From positions 54,258,501-54,322,500 of the forward strand of contig NC_071670.1 of assembly GCF_028554725.1 (NCBI RefSeq): 64,000 nucleotides of DNA, written 5' to 3'. Under the pieces are notes generated by a model. It was given only the letters and a program-made list of their open reading frames with translations. It had not been told where the DNA came from and did not search any database. Positions 24,811 to 37,700 of this stretch are shown piece after piece (positions within the stretch are counted from its first letter, which is position 1; every line of letters starts with the position of its first letter). Origin of the DNA: Zeugodacus cucurbitae (Eukaryota > Arthropoda > Insecta > Diptera > Tephritidae). The position numbers and the translations under genes were made by a program.

Positions 24811-25458
24811 TAAATGTTTTTAAAAATTTTTTTCATATAAAAATTTTGAAGAAAAATTCATTTTTTAGCTAAGCAATCAGAAACTAAAATTTATTTAAGT
24901 TTTCAACATACATAAGTTAATTTTTAAAATATTTTCGCCAAGATTTTTAAATTAATTTAATTTAAGTATCCAAAAATAATTTCCAAAACCAAAATTAACG
25001 AAATATTTTTGTTTTATTTTTAAAACCTAAATATTAGTATTTCACAAATAGGTTTCCTAAGGCCAATAATAGGAAAAACAGTACTATTCTAGTATCAAAA
25101 ATCACACACACTAACTCTCCAGTTAATGATTTTCAACTCTCCGCCTCGGTTGTGTAAATAATTTGTTACAAATAAATACTGATTTACATGCATACATACG
25201 TACATATATACAAATTGTAAATGCAAGCAAAGCAATCGCTGCTGCATAAAAACATATACAAAACAGATGACATCAAATAGCAACAACAACAGCAGAACAC
25301 TATCAAAAAGAGAGCACAACTTAGCAAAGAAACGTGAAGTTGTGAGCCGGAGTGCCCACTAACCCCACTTACTTAGAGTAAATGCATGCACAAATATACC
25401 CCCCACCACGCCGCCCGCAGCTTGCCGACTATCTACCACCACTCGGTCGGCCGATGGA
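24811..25458. other. Intronic DNA leading into a GC-rich island
   Basis: AT-rich until about 25320, then base composition rises sharply toward 25380-25680, where the candidate alternative first exon lies. A promoter in this island is an inference; I see no clear TATA or initiator box. Confidence 0.35.
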
Positions 25459-25655
25459 ATGATGTCATCAAGCCAACAGAGACTAACGTCGCAGCTTTGC
25501 TACCGGTCGCTTATCGCTTGCGTTGAAGCCGCCGCTGAAGCCGATGCTGATGGCTGTCAGTCAAAGCCGAACGTGTTTAGCGCGACGCAGTGTTTGGACA
25601 TGCGTGCGTCCGACTCCGCTGCGTCAACTACACTACTACCGGCGAACTACACCCG
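25459..25655 (+). CDS. Candidate alternative first exon of the polyQ gene
   Basis: Within a GC-rich island, tandem ATGs at 25459 start an open frame MMSSSQQRLTSQLCYRSLIA that runs to a strong GTGAGT donor after 25655. It ends in phase 2 (CG), which matches the phase of the acceptor at 29512 exactly as the large exon ending at 22309 does. Splicing would give ...LLPANYT-R-PITLYAGESPYEK. A shorter isoform lacking the polyQ region would result. The N-terminus shows no domain. Support is composition, donor strength and phase only; without transcripts it could be chance. Confidence 0.45.
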
Positions 25656-26699
25656 GTGAGTTGGTGAGTGCCGTTGCTGTTGCCGGTGCGTATGGGGATG
25701 AGATACATACCTACATACCTGTGCTATGTTTCAGCAGCAGTGATGACTGCTGAGCGGAGAGAATCTATCATCGAAATTTCAAGCTGCGTTCTTAGTTACT
25801 CATGCTTTTTGGTTTGTTTGTTGGTATATATGTATGTTTGTATCGCACGTTTAAGCTCATCTACCCACCTTTCGTTTGTTGTATGATTCAGCTGATCCTC
25901 AAGTAGGGCTGCATAATTGGACAAATGTTGATTTATATATTTCACAAACCTCAATATACATACAGACATACGTGTATGTACATATATACTCAGGTATAAA
26001 CGAGTGTAAATTAATAATCTGAATACAGTTTTTTAATACATCTCCGTTTACATACAGGGCTTTACTATATAGGCAGTTGATTTATGGTTCAAGTTCTATG
26101 ATGACATAAGGTGCGGTTTGGTAAGAGTCATTTAATTAGAAATTATTTCCTAAAGGTTACCGAAGTTAAATTAGAAGTTAGCGGAGGCAGAATGAAATTA
26201 GCAATAATTTCGTATTTTGTGGGGAATATGAGGGGAACTGAGATCGCTTAAAGGTGTGTGCAATATATATTTTTTATATCACGAAATCTATGACGTATTA
26301 AATATCTTACAAGGGTAGGTGCAAGAGTTCTAAGTTTGAAGATTAAATTATGGTGGCATTATATGACGAATTCTTTGAACTTTTCAGTTCTTATATTAGA
26401 TAATAATTTTATGAAACGACCAAATCGGTCAGAATTAGGCCATCAAATGTATCCGTCGATATATAGTATGAATACTTCGTGTGTGTTTCTGGCTCGAAAT
26501 ATATTTTTGAAACCCAAAACTTCAAATCTTTAACTTATCAGTTAACATCAAGTGATACAACGAACTATAGAATCTTGGGATATAAGCCTTAGGTCATATC
26601 CGATTATCTGATGATACTTCGAAATAAGAGTTTTCATGCTCAAATAGCTTAAACTTTCACAGATACTACATTCTCAAAAAAAAAATATTTATAAAAAAA
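25656..26699. other. Intron sequence, no supported exon
   Basis: Composition falls back to AT-rich. TATG/CATA simple repeats occur around 25955-25990. No conserved block seen. Confidence 0.4.
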
Positions 26700-27666
26700 A
26701 CAAGTAAGGAAGGGCTAAGGTCGGGTGTAAGCAAATATATTATTAGATGAAAAATATCCCCTCTGACTTTCTTCTAAATATCTGAGAGACTTACCTATAT
26801 TTACGGTAAAAAATTTGTTAGAAGCGTCTTGAAAACTTATGGACCGATTTCGGCGAATTTTAAAAGGGCGATGCCACACTATAAACGTAGTATTTGTGCA
26901 AAGTTCTGCACCGATATCTTCACTAGTGTTTTATATATTGTAAAATTAACGAATCAGAATGACTTCAAAGTTCTGGTATATAGGAAGTAGGCCTGGTTGT
27001 AAACCGAATTAGACTATTTTCACAACAGATGTAAGGAAAATATTACGAATCGAATTTCATTGAAATTGGTCAAGGAATTCGGAGATATGGTTTTTGACCT
27101 ATAAGTGGACGGAGCCACGCACATTTCAAATTTTGTATACCAATTTGAGTGCAACCCATCTTTATAATGAAGTTTAAGTTTTCTAGCGTTTTTCCTTACT
27201 AAATTAATGAATTTTTAGTAGTTTTCAATATATGTAACCTTTGTATGGGAGACAGACGATGTTATAATCCCAATTCCTCGATATAGCTTTAGTAGTTTAC
27301 GAGATATGTACAAAAAACTTAGTAGTAGGCGGGGCCACGCCCACTTCCCCAAAAAAATTACACACATGTTTTCGGTTTTCGCCATTTTGTGGGCGTGACA
27401 GTTGTCCGATTTCGCCCATCTTCGAAAGCAACCTACCTATGGTGCCAAGAAACATCAAGTTTCATTAAGATATCTTAATTTTTTCTCAAGTTACAGCTTG
27501 CACAGACGGACGGACAGACATCCATTTCAAATCTACTCGTCACCCTAACCACTTTGGTATATATAATCCAATATCTAACTCGTTTAGTTTTAGGGTTTAC
27601 AAACAACCGTTATGTGAACAAAACTATAATACTCTCTTTAGCAACTTTGTTGCGAGAGTATAAAAA
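26700..27666 (-). repeat. GC-box dispersed repeat, copy B (both ends present)
   Basis: Begins CAAGTAAGGAAGGGCTAAGG and ends 'gcaactttgttgcgagagtataaaaa', so both termini are present in reverse orientation. Length about 967 bp, shorter than copy C. Internal modules include 'gacggagccacgcacat', 'aggcggggccacgcccac' and 'tttgtgggcgtgacagttg'. The GCAACaaaGTTGC hairpin lies at the right end. No coding capacity. Confidence 0.8.
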
Positions 27667-29511
27667 TATGCTTAAAGGTTTCTCTTAATCTACGGAGAGG
27701 TTACAGTTATTAGAGAAATTTTGAACGTGAGTCAGGCATGTGAACGAACTCAAGTTCGTCGTAGTCCGTACCTCCGGCTTGTCCTTCGGATAGATTTTTT
27801 TAGACTTAGGTGAGAAGTGTAGTCGTTAAAACAACAACGAATTGTCCAAATATTTGCGAATATCTAAATAACCAGAGGAGATATGGTAACATATGTGTGC
27901 CTGACACAGTTCTCAGCTTGTTCCAAGTACGTAATGGGAGAATAATTATTCGTTGTTGTTATCATTTCCCAAGCAATGTTGCGGAAATATGCTGATTTGA
28001 CAGTCCTTAGTTGGATAAAAATCCGGATCCATTCCAGCTAAGTAAAGCCAACTGTCGTGAGAACGGAAAAATATTTGGACTGAAAACCTCCTTGAACATT
28101 TTTTCCATACAAAACTTGGAAATATATTCCAAATTCAGAAACAACAAATTACGAAAAGGTCTCATGACTGAAGTAAGTATCTTGAAATAAATTCCTGAAT
28201 AAGGTTACTTCCATAATCTCCACGACATCATTCGGAGGAAAGCGTGTTCCTCTCTGTTGGTCCTTAGTATGCAGTATTCCTAAGTTAATCTTATCTACCC
28301 ATATTTTTTTCGCACTGCACTGCGGTTAACTGCTCTCATATAAATAAACTTTATCTTCCACTCACACACCACATTAAATGTTTAATGCGGTTAATTAAAA
28401 ACATATTAACAAATTTGCCACAAACACTTACTTCATTTTTTCTGCAAGTCTTATAGTAGTGTAGTTAGTACCCACAAACTCGACAGTTAATTAAAAAAAA
28501 TTGTACACATAATAAACGGAAAATCAAATTCAAACAATAAAGCATGGAAAGATTAATGGGTCTATTGACTTGGGCGCGAACACGTGGCATCTAGTCATTG
28601 TCGAAAAATTGTGTTGCCGGCAAACAAGTTTTTATCTATTCATACATACATATTTACACATACCAACAGATTTTAATATTCGCGAAAATTGCCAGTCGAA
28701 AATAGTGCTGTTTGATCAATATTTATAACATTTAATATGGTTGCAAGTTTTTTTGTTGCATGCGCCGTCGTTACACCGCTCCACTCCACTCCGTCTGCAG
28801 AATGTGGAGTTTTCTATTTGGGGCGCAGTGTGCGTGTTTTATGGGACAAATAACGGTATTTTCATTGTGGCCTTGAGATTTCGCGAATTCTTTCATGCAT
28901 TGTCACATAATTTACTATCATAGTGTCTTTGTAGAATCCATAAAAGACTAAACGAAATTATATGACGTCACATTAGCGGTAGTCTCTCTTCATCTCTTCC
29001 TTTGTGTCTGTATTCAGTCTATCTTGGTATTATATATTTATATCAGTGATGCTTAAAATTAAGTCCACATGACAAAAGAATCACTTCAGAAAGGCTAGGA
29101 GCGTGGCAACCAAAAATTCCAACGAAAATAGTGTTGAAAGTGGCCTAACAACCAGTTTTCCTTCGACCAAATTTATATTTTGTGTACAGGATACATCAGT
29201 CTATAGTGGCCAGAAAGGTCACCTTTCTGTACATTTTGAAATTGTACTCTTCTTCCATGTTAAAGTTCAGACAATTGTATCATCCATTCAAATATAGTCT
29301 TTGGTAGTGTGTGGACTCACGCTAAAGATGGACTCTGCCCCCATATTCTTCATGGTCGCTGTTTTTCTGACCGACAGTTCAATACCTTTCTTAACTTTCA
29401 CTCATCCATCCACCCCTTCAAAACCTCATCATGTACTCTCGGTTCTCCATTTATTATAATTTATTTATATATCCTCTCTTTCTGAACCCAAATGCATCTC
29501 CTCGTTTTCAG
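27667..29511. other. Last part of the long intron of the polyQ gene
   Basis: No supported exon; ends with the CTCGTTTTCAG acceptor at 29511. It includes the short dispersed repeat at 27950-28080. The rest is unremarkable. Confidence 0.45.
27950..28080 (+). repeat. Short dispersed 'TTGTTGTT...' repeat, copy 2
   Basis: Runs CGTTGTTGTTATCATTTCCC, then GATTTGACAGTCCTTAGTTGG, ATAAAAATCCGGATCCATTCC and CCAACTGTCGTGAGAACGG. It shares word order with 42131-42270 (GATTTGACAATCTCTGGGCAG, AGCCGGGTCCGTTTAA). Probably an old SINE-like or MITE-like family; no ends defined. Confidence 0.5.
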
Positions 29512-29952
29512 TCCCATTACTCTCTACGCCGGTGAATCGCCTTACGAGAAGTTGAAGCTGAAGAAAGCACAACAGCGCCTGCGAAAAGAAAGAGAGAAAG
29601 AGCAAAGACGTGCCGAACGTAAACTAGCACAAAAAGAAATGGCTAAAGACGCCAGCAATACAGCAGTCAATGACTGGGAACAGGATAACTCTGCAGATGA
29701 ATTAAACACCGATGACAACGATTACGACTTACAAATAGGAAATCAGCAAGAAGCTGAAATGGCTTATAAAAATCTGGAACCGCTCACTTCACCCTGTACA
29801 CTATGGAACAGTAACTTCAAAGAGACACCGCGTAAGAAAGATCTACACATTGAAGAGCTAATTGCCGAACGAGATCAATTTCTGAAGCTCTGCAGTAAAA
29901 ATCGCTTCTACGCTAATCCCAATTTCAATCAGCCATGGCGCGTGTTTTCGAG
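29512..29952 (+). CDS. Penultimate exon of the polyQ gene (basic coiled coil)
   Basis: Bounded by CTCGTTTTCAG acceptor and GTAAAT donor, entering and leaving in phase 2. Spliced to the large exon it gives S-PITLYAGESPYEKLKLKK. The first 45 residues (LKKAQQRLRKEREKEQRRA) form a charged helix likely to be a coiled coil. An acidic linker (DNSADELNTDDNDYD) follows. The C-terminal part (LHIEELIAERDQFLKLCSK, then NPNFNQPWRVFSR) looks like a conserved folded motif. Its continuation is in the next exon. The family is not recognised; a cytoskeletal or centrosomal role would only be a guess from the coiled coil. Confidence 0.8.
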
Positions 29953-30027
29953 GTAAATTTTCGCATAACTCTGAAAGATATCTAATTTTGAATTATTTGT
30001 CTTCATACTTGGTGCTGCTGCAATCAG

Positions 30028-30136
30028 ACTAGCCACCAGACTATCGAACGATATCATCGGCGTCATCGAGGAAGACTTTAGTATTGGTGTTTCGAAGTTT
30101 GTGCAGGACTTTCTGGATAACGAGACCAAGATATAG
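30028..30136 (+). CDS. Terminal exon of the polyQ gene
   Basis: Acceptor GCTGCTGCAATCAG ends at 30027. The exon joins in phase to the previous one, giving FSR-LATRLSNDIIGVIEEDF, and closes SKFVQDFLDNETKI then TAG at 30136. The 36-residue amphipathic tail, read with the preceding PWRVFSR, looks like a compact helical domain. The intron before it is only 75 bp, a usual size in flies. No AATAAA was found in the next 500 bases; polyadenylation may use a variant signal. Confidence 0.8.
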
Positions 30137-31431
30137 CAACGCTGCTTCCAGCACTTTACGCATTGACATAAGCTTCGTCAATTTCGATTTTATAATGTTT
30201 TAACTGCATACATACTATATATTTTAGAATATTTTCCGTTCGTGGCGTTGCACCTGTGTGTATGTTTTTTATATATTGTATGTAAATGATTCTCAAGTTT
30301 TACTAATGAAATTGTAGAGCATATTTTGGCAGATTTTATATACGCATGTACAGTTAGCACGGTAAATAATTTGATATTTTTTGCGAGCACGTCAAAGGTT
30401 AAGGCAGTTAAATCCGAAGTGCAGTCTTTACTGCTTTCACCTTCGACATGCCTGCGAAAACCGATTTTTTACTGTGTATGCATGCGACATATGCTAATTT
30501 ATATGTATAACAAGTATATAACAATATAACCTGTATCAATGCCAAAATAGTTCATGTAGAAATTTGTTTACTATTATTAACATTTTTTTTTTCAAAATTT
30601 CATTTGTCGGTTGGGTACTAAACAATGAATATTTGCTTTATAACCAAAAAATTAATTTTCTTTTATTCATGATTAAGTTAAATTATGCCTTAATTAACAT
30701 TAATTCTTTAATTATGTTATAATATTGATCCGGAAATAATCTCTTGTTCATTGAACACTTATTTTTTAATGAAAATAGTAGTTTACATTCAAAACGTACA
30801 ATTAATATAATATTTGGAGAAATTTTAATTCAAGGTCAACAAGGAAATTGCCATACAGTTGCTGCCAATAAAGAATGCCTAACAATCATAACAAAACAAA
30901 CCGCCAAATAAACAGAGTTGCAAAGCAAAATCTCCAATTGTTTTGCAAAAATGTAAACAATTACGCGGCGTTGCCACTTCGACAAATATCTATTGAAATT
31001 CGAATATTTGTATTTCACATTTTAATTAATTGCTGCCTATTTTTTACACTTCCAACATAACCAACAAGGCAATTCAATTTATAATTATTGAATTGTTTAA
31101 ATAATTTACAAAAACAAACAGTAATAATTGCTTTTTTAATATTTTTTACTCAATGGTTAGTTGCCAATTGGTGTACACTCATCCTTATTATGCCCCATTG
31201 GAAATAAATATACATTCCTACACATCCGGCAACATGAAGCCAAGCGAAGTTCCTCTATGCCGCTTAGCGCATTTCGCTTGAATTTTTTTGCAGCATCGTA
31301 AAAACATTTAAAAATCTTTGTATTTAAGCAACAATAAAGTATTTTTTTTCATAGAAATTAGTTTAACGTTTGTAGTTAATAAAAATGTGCTGTGTGTGAA
31401 AAGTGTAGAACCAAAAATTAATAAGTAAAAA
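30137..31431. other. 3' region of the polyQ gene and upstream region of mxc
   Basis: No coding features. Both flanking genes are on the plus strand, with 1.3 kb between stop and start. The mxc promoter and 5' UTR must lie near the right end. A somewhat less AT-rich block at about 31200-31290 could be promoter-proximal, but no core element is convincing. Confidence 0.4.
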
Positions 31432-31728
31432 ATGGATGCCGTGGTTTTGCATTCCGACATTGCGCGTCTTGTGCTAGGTAAGTGGTTGCGTTTGTGCAGC
31501 TGGTGCCGCTGATGCGAAGCGTACTATCTTAATACAAACTATAATTTCCCTCCAACTTGTTAGGCTATTTGAAAAGACAAAAGTTAGAAGGCACATCGCG
31601 TCTATTTTGTAAAACTTCACCACATCTCAAGCATGAATTTACGGTGTATCGCAGCGGCTTTACGCCACACAGTTTTTGTCCCGATTTGGAAGATATAATT
31701 TGCGAATATGTAAATATTAAACATATTG
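31432..31728 (+). other. mxc: LisH-encoding first two exons of mxc
   Basis: Exon 1 (46 bp, phase 1 out) and exon 2 (165 bp) are separated by an 86-bp intron with GTAAGT donor and TTGTTAG acceptor. Together they give about 70 residues with the LisH helix pair that mediates oligomerisation in NPAT-family proteins. The hydrophobic pattern IARLVLGYL is intact. Confidence 0.85.
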
Positions 31729-34700
31729 GTAAGTACAGTACCAGACAATTATGTGTACATATTGTGAAAATACAAAAACATATATGTAAACTAAAAAAAT
31801 CTTATTGGAAATTATATCAATAGTCGATCGGTTTGTGTCCTCATTGACAAGCAGTCAACGATTTGAACTTTTTGAACTCAAGCTGCCTGAGAAAGTCAAG
31901 TTATTGCTCGAGCGTGGATTTGCAACAAATTTGAAAACTCAACAAGCCGAAAATTCGACACTTAATAAAAATATTGCAGAACACCAATCTACGACGAGCA
32001 GCAGTGTGAATTCAGATAAAGAGAATACAGCTAATAAGCATCCGAAACAAAAAAGAAAACGGTACGTATTATAAATATTTATTTAAAGTAGCGCAAAATT
32101 TAAAAAAAAAAACACTTATATTGCATATTCAGTGAATCTCTAGCATACTCCTCCGATGAGCGACAAAGTTCTGTCATTTTGAACAGCAAAAATATAAAAA
32201 GGCGTCGCATTTTAGAACCATTTTGCTTTATAAGTGCGAAACAACAAAATTTACAACGCCAGCGGCAAGCATTGCAAACACCATCAACAACTGGCGATCA
32301 AACGCAGACAGATGATGACAATGACGAGGACACACTCGATGAAGATAGTAATGAAGAAGAGAATGTGCCGCAAGACAATGAAACAGATTTGTCACTCATG
32401 GAAAAGCCGACCAAAGAATCAACGCCGCACAGTAAATCGGCTAACGGAAAGTTTTCAACGCCCTCGGTACCGGTAATATGAACTTGTGTTATTCGGTATT
32501 TCATAAATCTAATAAAAAATATTTTTACTTTTTCAGGAGCTATCACAAGCAATATTGGACAATCCACAATTTCAAATGAAATTGGTAGATAATATTAATC
32601 AAGCGCTCAACAACTCGAAATGCAATGAAACACAACCAACGGTAAGCAACGTCAAAGCAACCAAATCAAATATGTCAGCTGATGAGATTAATCTCTCGGA
32701 GGAACAACAAATTATAAGCTCTAATGAATTGTTGGATCAGATGGTTAAAGACATTTTGAAGGCTACCGAACAGGATCCGGCATTCGATGCAATTGTCGAA
32801 AATGTTGTTGGTGGTATGTTAGAAATTTATTTAAGACACAAATTCAGACAAAAATATTAAACAATTTATTATAGCATCCATACAGCCGACAAATCTCTCA
32901 GCAGGCGTACAGTGTAATATCGATACAGCTTCGGCTGCATCACAACAACAACAACAACTAATTAGTACTGTGTTCGATCAACAACAATTTGCATTTGTGC
33001 AACAACACCAACAACAATTAACACTACCAACTTCATCGACGACAACAACACAACAAACAACCGAACCGACTACAGTGCCACGCACGCCTATTATTATACG
33101 TACGGCTATATCCGCTGCCAATACTTCATTGAATGGCGGTGTTGGCGATACACAAGTGCTTTCTTCACTCACAGCAAACAACTCGTTTGGTTCCTTGATC
33201 GATCCGAACTTTTCGCTCTCAAAGTTGATCGTTTTAAATTCGAATGATAGTGCACAAAAACAACAACAAACTGGTGATCAAATCATTGACAATACCACTG
33301 CTGAAAATATAATGAATCATTTGTCTAATGTCGGTGATGCGGCTGGGGATGAACAGGTATTTTCTATAGCAATACATATCTTGAGTAAAATCTACAATTT
33401 TTTATCTTCTCTTGAGCAGGTTTTCATCGACGGTTCCAGTGGTCAATTTGCAATACCGTTACTACTGGCCGACGAGGGTCTGTTAGCAAATTTCCCATTT
33501 CTCATCAACAATGAGGGCATAATTCAGCAACTGCAACCGGAAAATATTGGTAATTTAGCATGTGCTCAAACTGAATTTCCTTTACTCAAACCGCTTTTCT
33601 TCTCCGCAGGTCAACTGCCACCAAACACAATTCTTGTGGCCAGTGCACAGAAAGCAAATCCAGCCGAAGAAAAACAGGTTGGCGGTACACTAGAGCCGTG
33701 CACCGCCTGTAAGAAACCAAAAGAGACCACCGTACCCAGTTCGTTGCAATCGCGTTCGACGGTAGATAGTGAGACGCCGAGTGGTAGTGGTATAGTGAAT
33801 ACGAAAGCATTTAAAAGCCTCTCGACACCGCGTAAGCGTACCTCGCATGTGCGTACATTATCATTCTCACCAAAGCCGACGGTTAGTAGTCGTGCTGCGC
33901 AGAAACCCACATTGCGTCCTAATCCCATCGCAGAGGATAACGAAGAGTTGGCCAACTCGGCTGATATATCCGAGCGTCCGATAATCAAAAATGTGGAGAT
34001 ACTGCCATCTTTAGGCGGGCCAATTGACGCTAGTGCAAATGAGAGCAGTAATAGCTGTAGCGTGCCGCCGCTCTTTGTCACCGAGGAGAGTAGCAATCAG
34101 ACTGTCATTAAAACCGAATTGTCACTTGGAGACGTGTCTGCTGTAGAGCAGGCGGATAAGTCTAAGATACTAAACAAAATAAAATCGGCCGTCGCTGATC
34201 ACGCCGATACACCGAAACGTAAACAGATACGTAAAACTGCGGTGCGTGCGTGCAAGCGTCAATTGTCGAAATCCTCGGATGAATCCGAAACCAAACCGTC
34301 CCTTACAAAACAAACTGTAGAAAATGAAGAATCGCAAGAAAGTGCGCCATTAAGCGAGCCACAGCTCACCGAGCAGAAGGTAGCCACTCTAAAAGACGAC
34401 AAAATGATGGAGGAATGGTTGCGTTTGCGCAATGCTTCGAATCGTGATCTTGATTCGCGTTTGCGCCAAATAAATGCCGATCAACTTGCCGATATACCGA
34501 AATCGGCGCGCAAAGATAAGAGAACGCCATCAAAACGACGTTATTTACGGCGCAAACGTACAACAATCTCTAAGCGCATGCGCAAAAAGGTGCGTCGGGA
34601 GGCACACAAAAAAGCTGTGCTCGCCGAGAGTGAAGCCGACTTGTCGAAAATTGAGGATGAGCCTGAAGAAGTTGTCAAACCCGATATAAAAATCGTGGAT

Positions 34701-37700
34701 AAAACACAACACGTCAAGTGTGCAACCGACAGCAAGCGCTTGAGCAAAGAACGCAATAAAGAATTCAATATCAAAATTCCAACACCACAAAAAGATAAAC
34801 GCGAATCCTTAACAAAAGCGAAGAGTGAATGCGCGGAGAGCGACAATGAGGAGTCACACGAAGCGGCTGCAAGTGATGCACTCGATAGTGCAGCCCAAAC
34901 AAATGCTGCAGCGCCAGTTGTGGAGAACGAAACTGTGCATGGTCCGGAGCAGCACATTGACAAGGAGCGCGATCGTCGCACTGCAAATATTGCTTGTCTG
35001 CTGGAAACACCTTTTAAGGCGCCCACGTTGTTGGATGAAATCCCACCTACACCCGGTAAGCCGCCACACCCCTTAGACACGCCAGCGGCCAAGCTGCGTT
35101 CTGCTGATGACGATATTCACCTTTCAACATCTTATCTCTTTGGTTCGCTTACCAAAAGCGAATTGGATACACCACAATTAAGCGCAATAACGCCAGGCTT
35201 CCGCTTCACACCCTTTGGTTCGAGTCGCGATGTGACGCCACGCAGTGCAACAGCGCCAACGGATTACTCCTCCGGCGGTTCGTACTATAAACCGGATGAG
35301 TCGGAAGATTTGGATCGAAATTTTGAAAAACTTTTGAGAGATTCAACGCAGAAGCAACGACAGGAAGAGGAGGAGAGAGCGCAACTGCTTGAGAAGCATT
35401 TAAATGCTGGGGAGGTTAAGAGTGCGCTCTTTGAGGAACAAAAACCGACAGTGGTTGAACCTATCGAGCAACCAGAAGCAGAGGCAATATGTGTTGAAAT
35501 ACCAGCTGAGAAACTGCGAGTGGAACCAATCGTGCTGAAACGCGTAAAATCATTTGGCGCTGAAGGCGCGGATAATGCCGAAGCACCCTCAAACATCGAT
35601 CCACATTATACGCTTGTCTCTGAGTTGCCTGAGATTTGTGCTGAGGGCGAGTCTTCCAATTCGTCTAGCACAGTCTCTACCTCGTCCTCATCCTCATCGC
35701 AAAGTTCCACAAGTAGCTCGAGTTCTTCAACGAACTCTAGCGCCACAACGCACCATAAGGAGGCAGCAACGAATGAAAAAGAAACGAAGAAAAAAGATAG
35801 CAACTTGTCATTATCGCTAGATAATCTCTCATCTATAAGTAGTACGGAAGATGAAGAGTGGCAGAAGTTGGCTGTCACCGAGGAAGAGAACTCACAGTTG
35901 GTAAGTAATGATGGAGAAGTACGTTACCCGGTACGTAGTTGGCTGACACCGAGCAAAGTGGATCCGCAAGCTGCAGATACACCACACGAGCATGCACCAA
36001 CGACGTCAATCAAGGTAACTGTACCATTGAAATCCGCAGAGAAGAGGAATCGCTTGGATGAAGACTTACAGCAAAAGCGTGAGCGCATTATGGAGAAGCT
36101 GAAGCAAGATGCCAACCAACGACGAGATAAACACCCAGCAGCAACCGCAGCGCTGAGTGCGACACGCAAGATTGCCACAATGAGGGAGAAAGCAAAGATT
36201 CTACCGGCAAAGGCAACAATACCGCTCGCAGTAGCAACAACAAAATTAGAAGCAAGTAAACCCAAACTGCTAGTGGAGGAGAAGCGCACAATGGAAGTGC
36301 TAACCGCACTGCAGCTCTCCGCCAAAAAACAAGTTCCTCAGCATACGGATAGCGAGAAGGTGCGCAAACCGACAGCGGTGCCTCCAATGGCCTCGCTGGA
36401 CGACAATGCAACCACGACGCTCTTCACACAAGCCACAACAACGTACGAGTTGACGGAGAAGACCGAACGTCTGCCGTTGAAGACACTCATCTCGAAAGTG
36501 AAAGCCAAACAAAGGCAGTGCGTACAAATTGAAGCGCTGCCGGCTTTGAAGAAGTCGCGCACCACCAGCTTGGGCCGCAAGAAGATTGTGCGCAAACCGC
36601 TCGGCTTCAAGGGCACCAATGCACCCGAAACTGTCTACGAACCCGACCAGTTGGAGGAAGTGAAAACGCCGCATAAAGTAAGCACCAAAAGCGTGGCGGA
36701 AAAAGAAGATATGGGCGGAAAAAATGTCAGTCCTGTGCCAAGAATAAAAATAAAAACACCAACAAGACTAACTGCCGATCGACCCAGTTTACTGCGTGTG
36801 TCACCACGTTTGCTTGTAAACAAAAAGAGCCGGTTGAAGGATGGTCATGAAGACGACAAAGAGGAAGCATCAGAGGATGCCATAGAAGCCAACAAAACCA
36901 AGAAGCCGCTGAAAACAACGAAGGCTAAGGCGGCAACCACGGCTAAGCGGTTGTTAGCGACTGCTATCAAAAAACCACCTGTACGCACAAGAGTGACGAA
37001 AAGTAAAAAAACGGCATCCAACGATGTATTAGAACCAAAAACAACAGTGGACGAGCAAAAGCAAGACGAGGATGAGGTTAGAGACGAAGAACCAAGTGAG
37101 CTTAGCGATAAGAAAGGACAGGAAATCTTACAGGTTAAGCCTGAAAAAACTGATAAGTCTGACACTATCAAAAAAGTTGAAAAATCAAAACCAGAAAAGA
37201 AAAAAGATACCGAAAAAAAGGAAAAGGAAGCAAAACCCCTGGGTAAAATGACCAAGGCATCTAAAGTGCCTGCAGAGTCAGCCAAATCCGATAAAGAAAC
37301 AGAAGAAATAAAGCAAACAGATGAGCAAGCAACTGTTGAAACGAACTCGGAGAAACATCCGTCGAAAGAAACTACTGCCACGCAGAAAAGAAAGTCCAAA
37401 GATGAAATAGAAATAGTAACTGTATCAGAAGATATAGAAGATATGACGAATCAAAGATCAGAAGCGACATCCAGCAGCAAAATGAATGACGATGCAAGCG
37501 TATCTAATACAAATACAAAAACAAAAGAAACTACACAAAATCTACCGACGCAAAAATATAGTATAACAGCAGGACAAGAATCAAATGTTGACAAAATTGA
37601 TGTAGATCAAGCAATTGAAAAGGACAATTCACCAAAAGAAACGGAAGCTGAAGAGAGCACACCAAACGCGGATAGAGCTGAAGCGAATAACGACAGCAAA

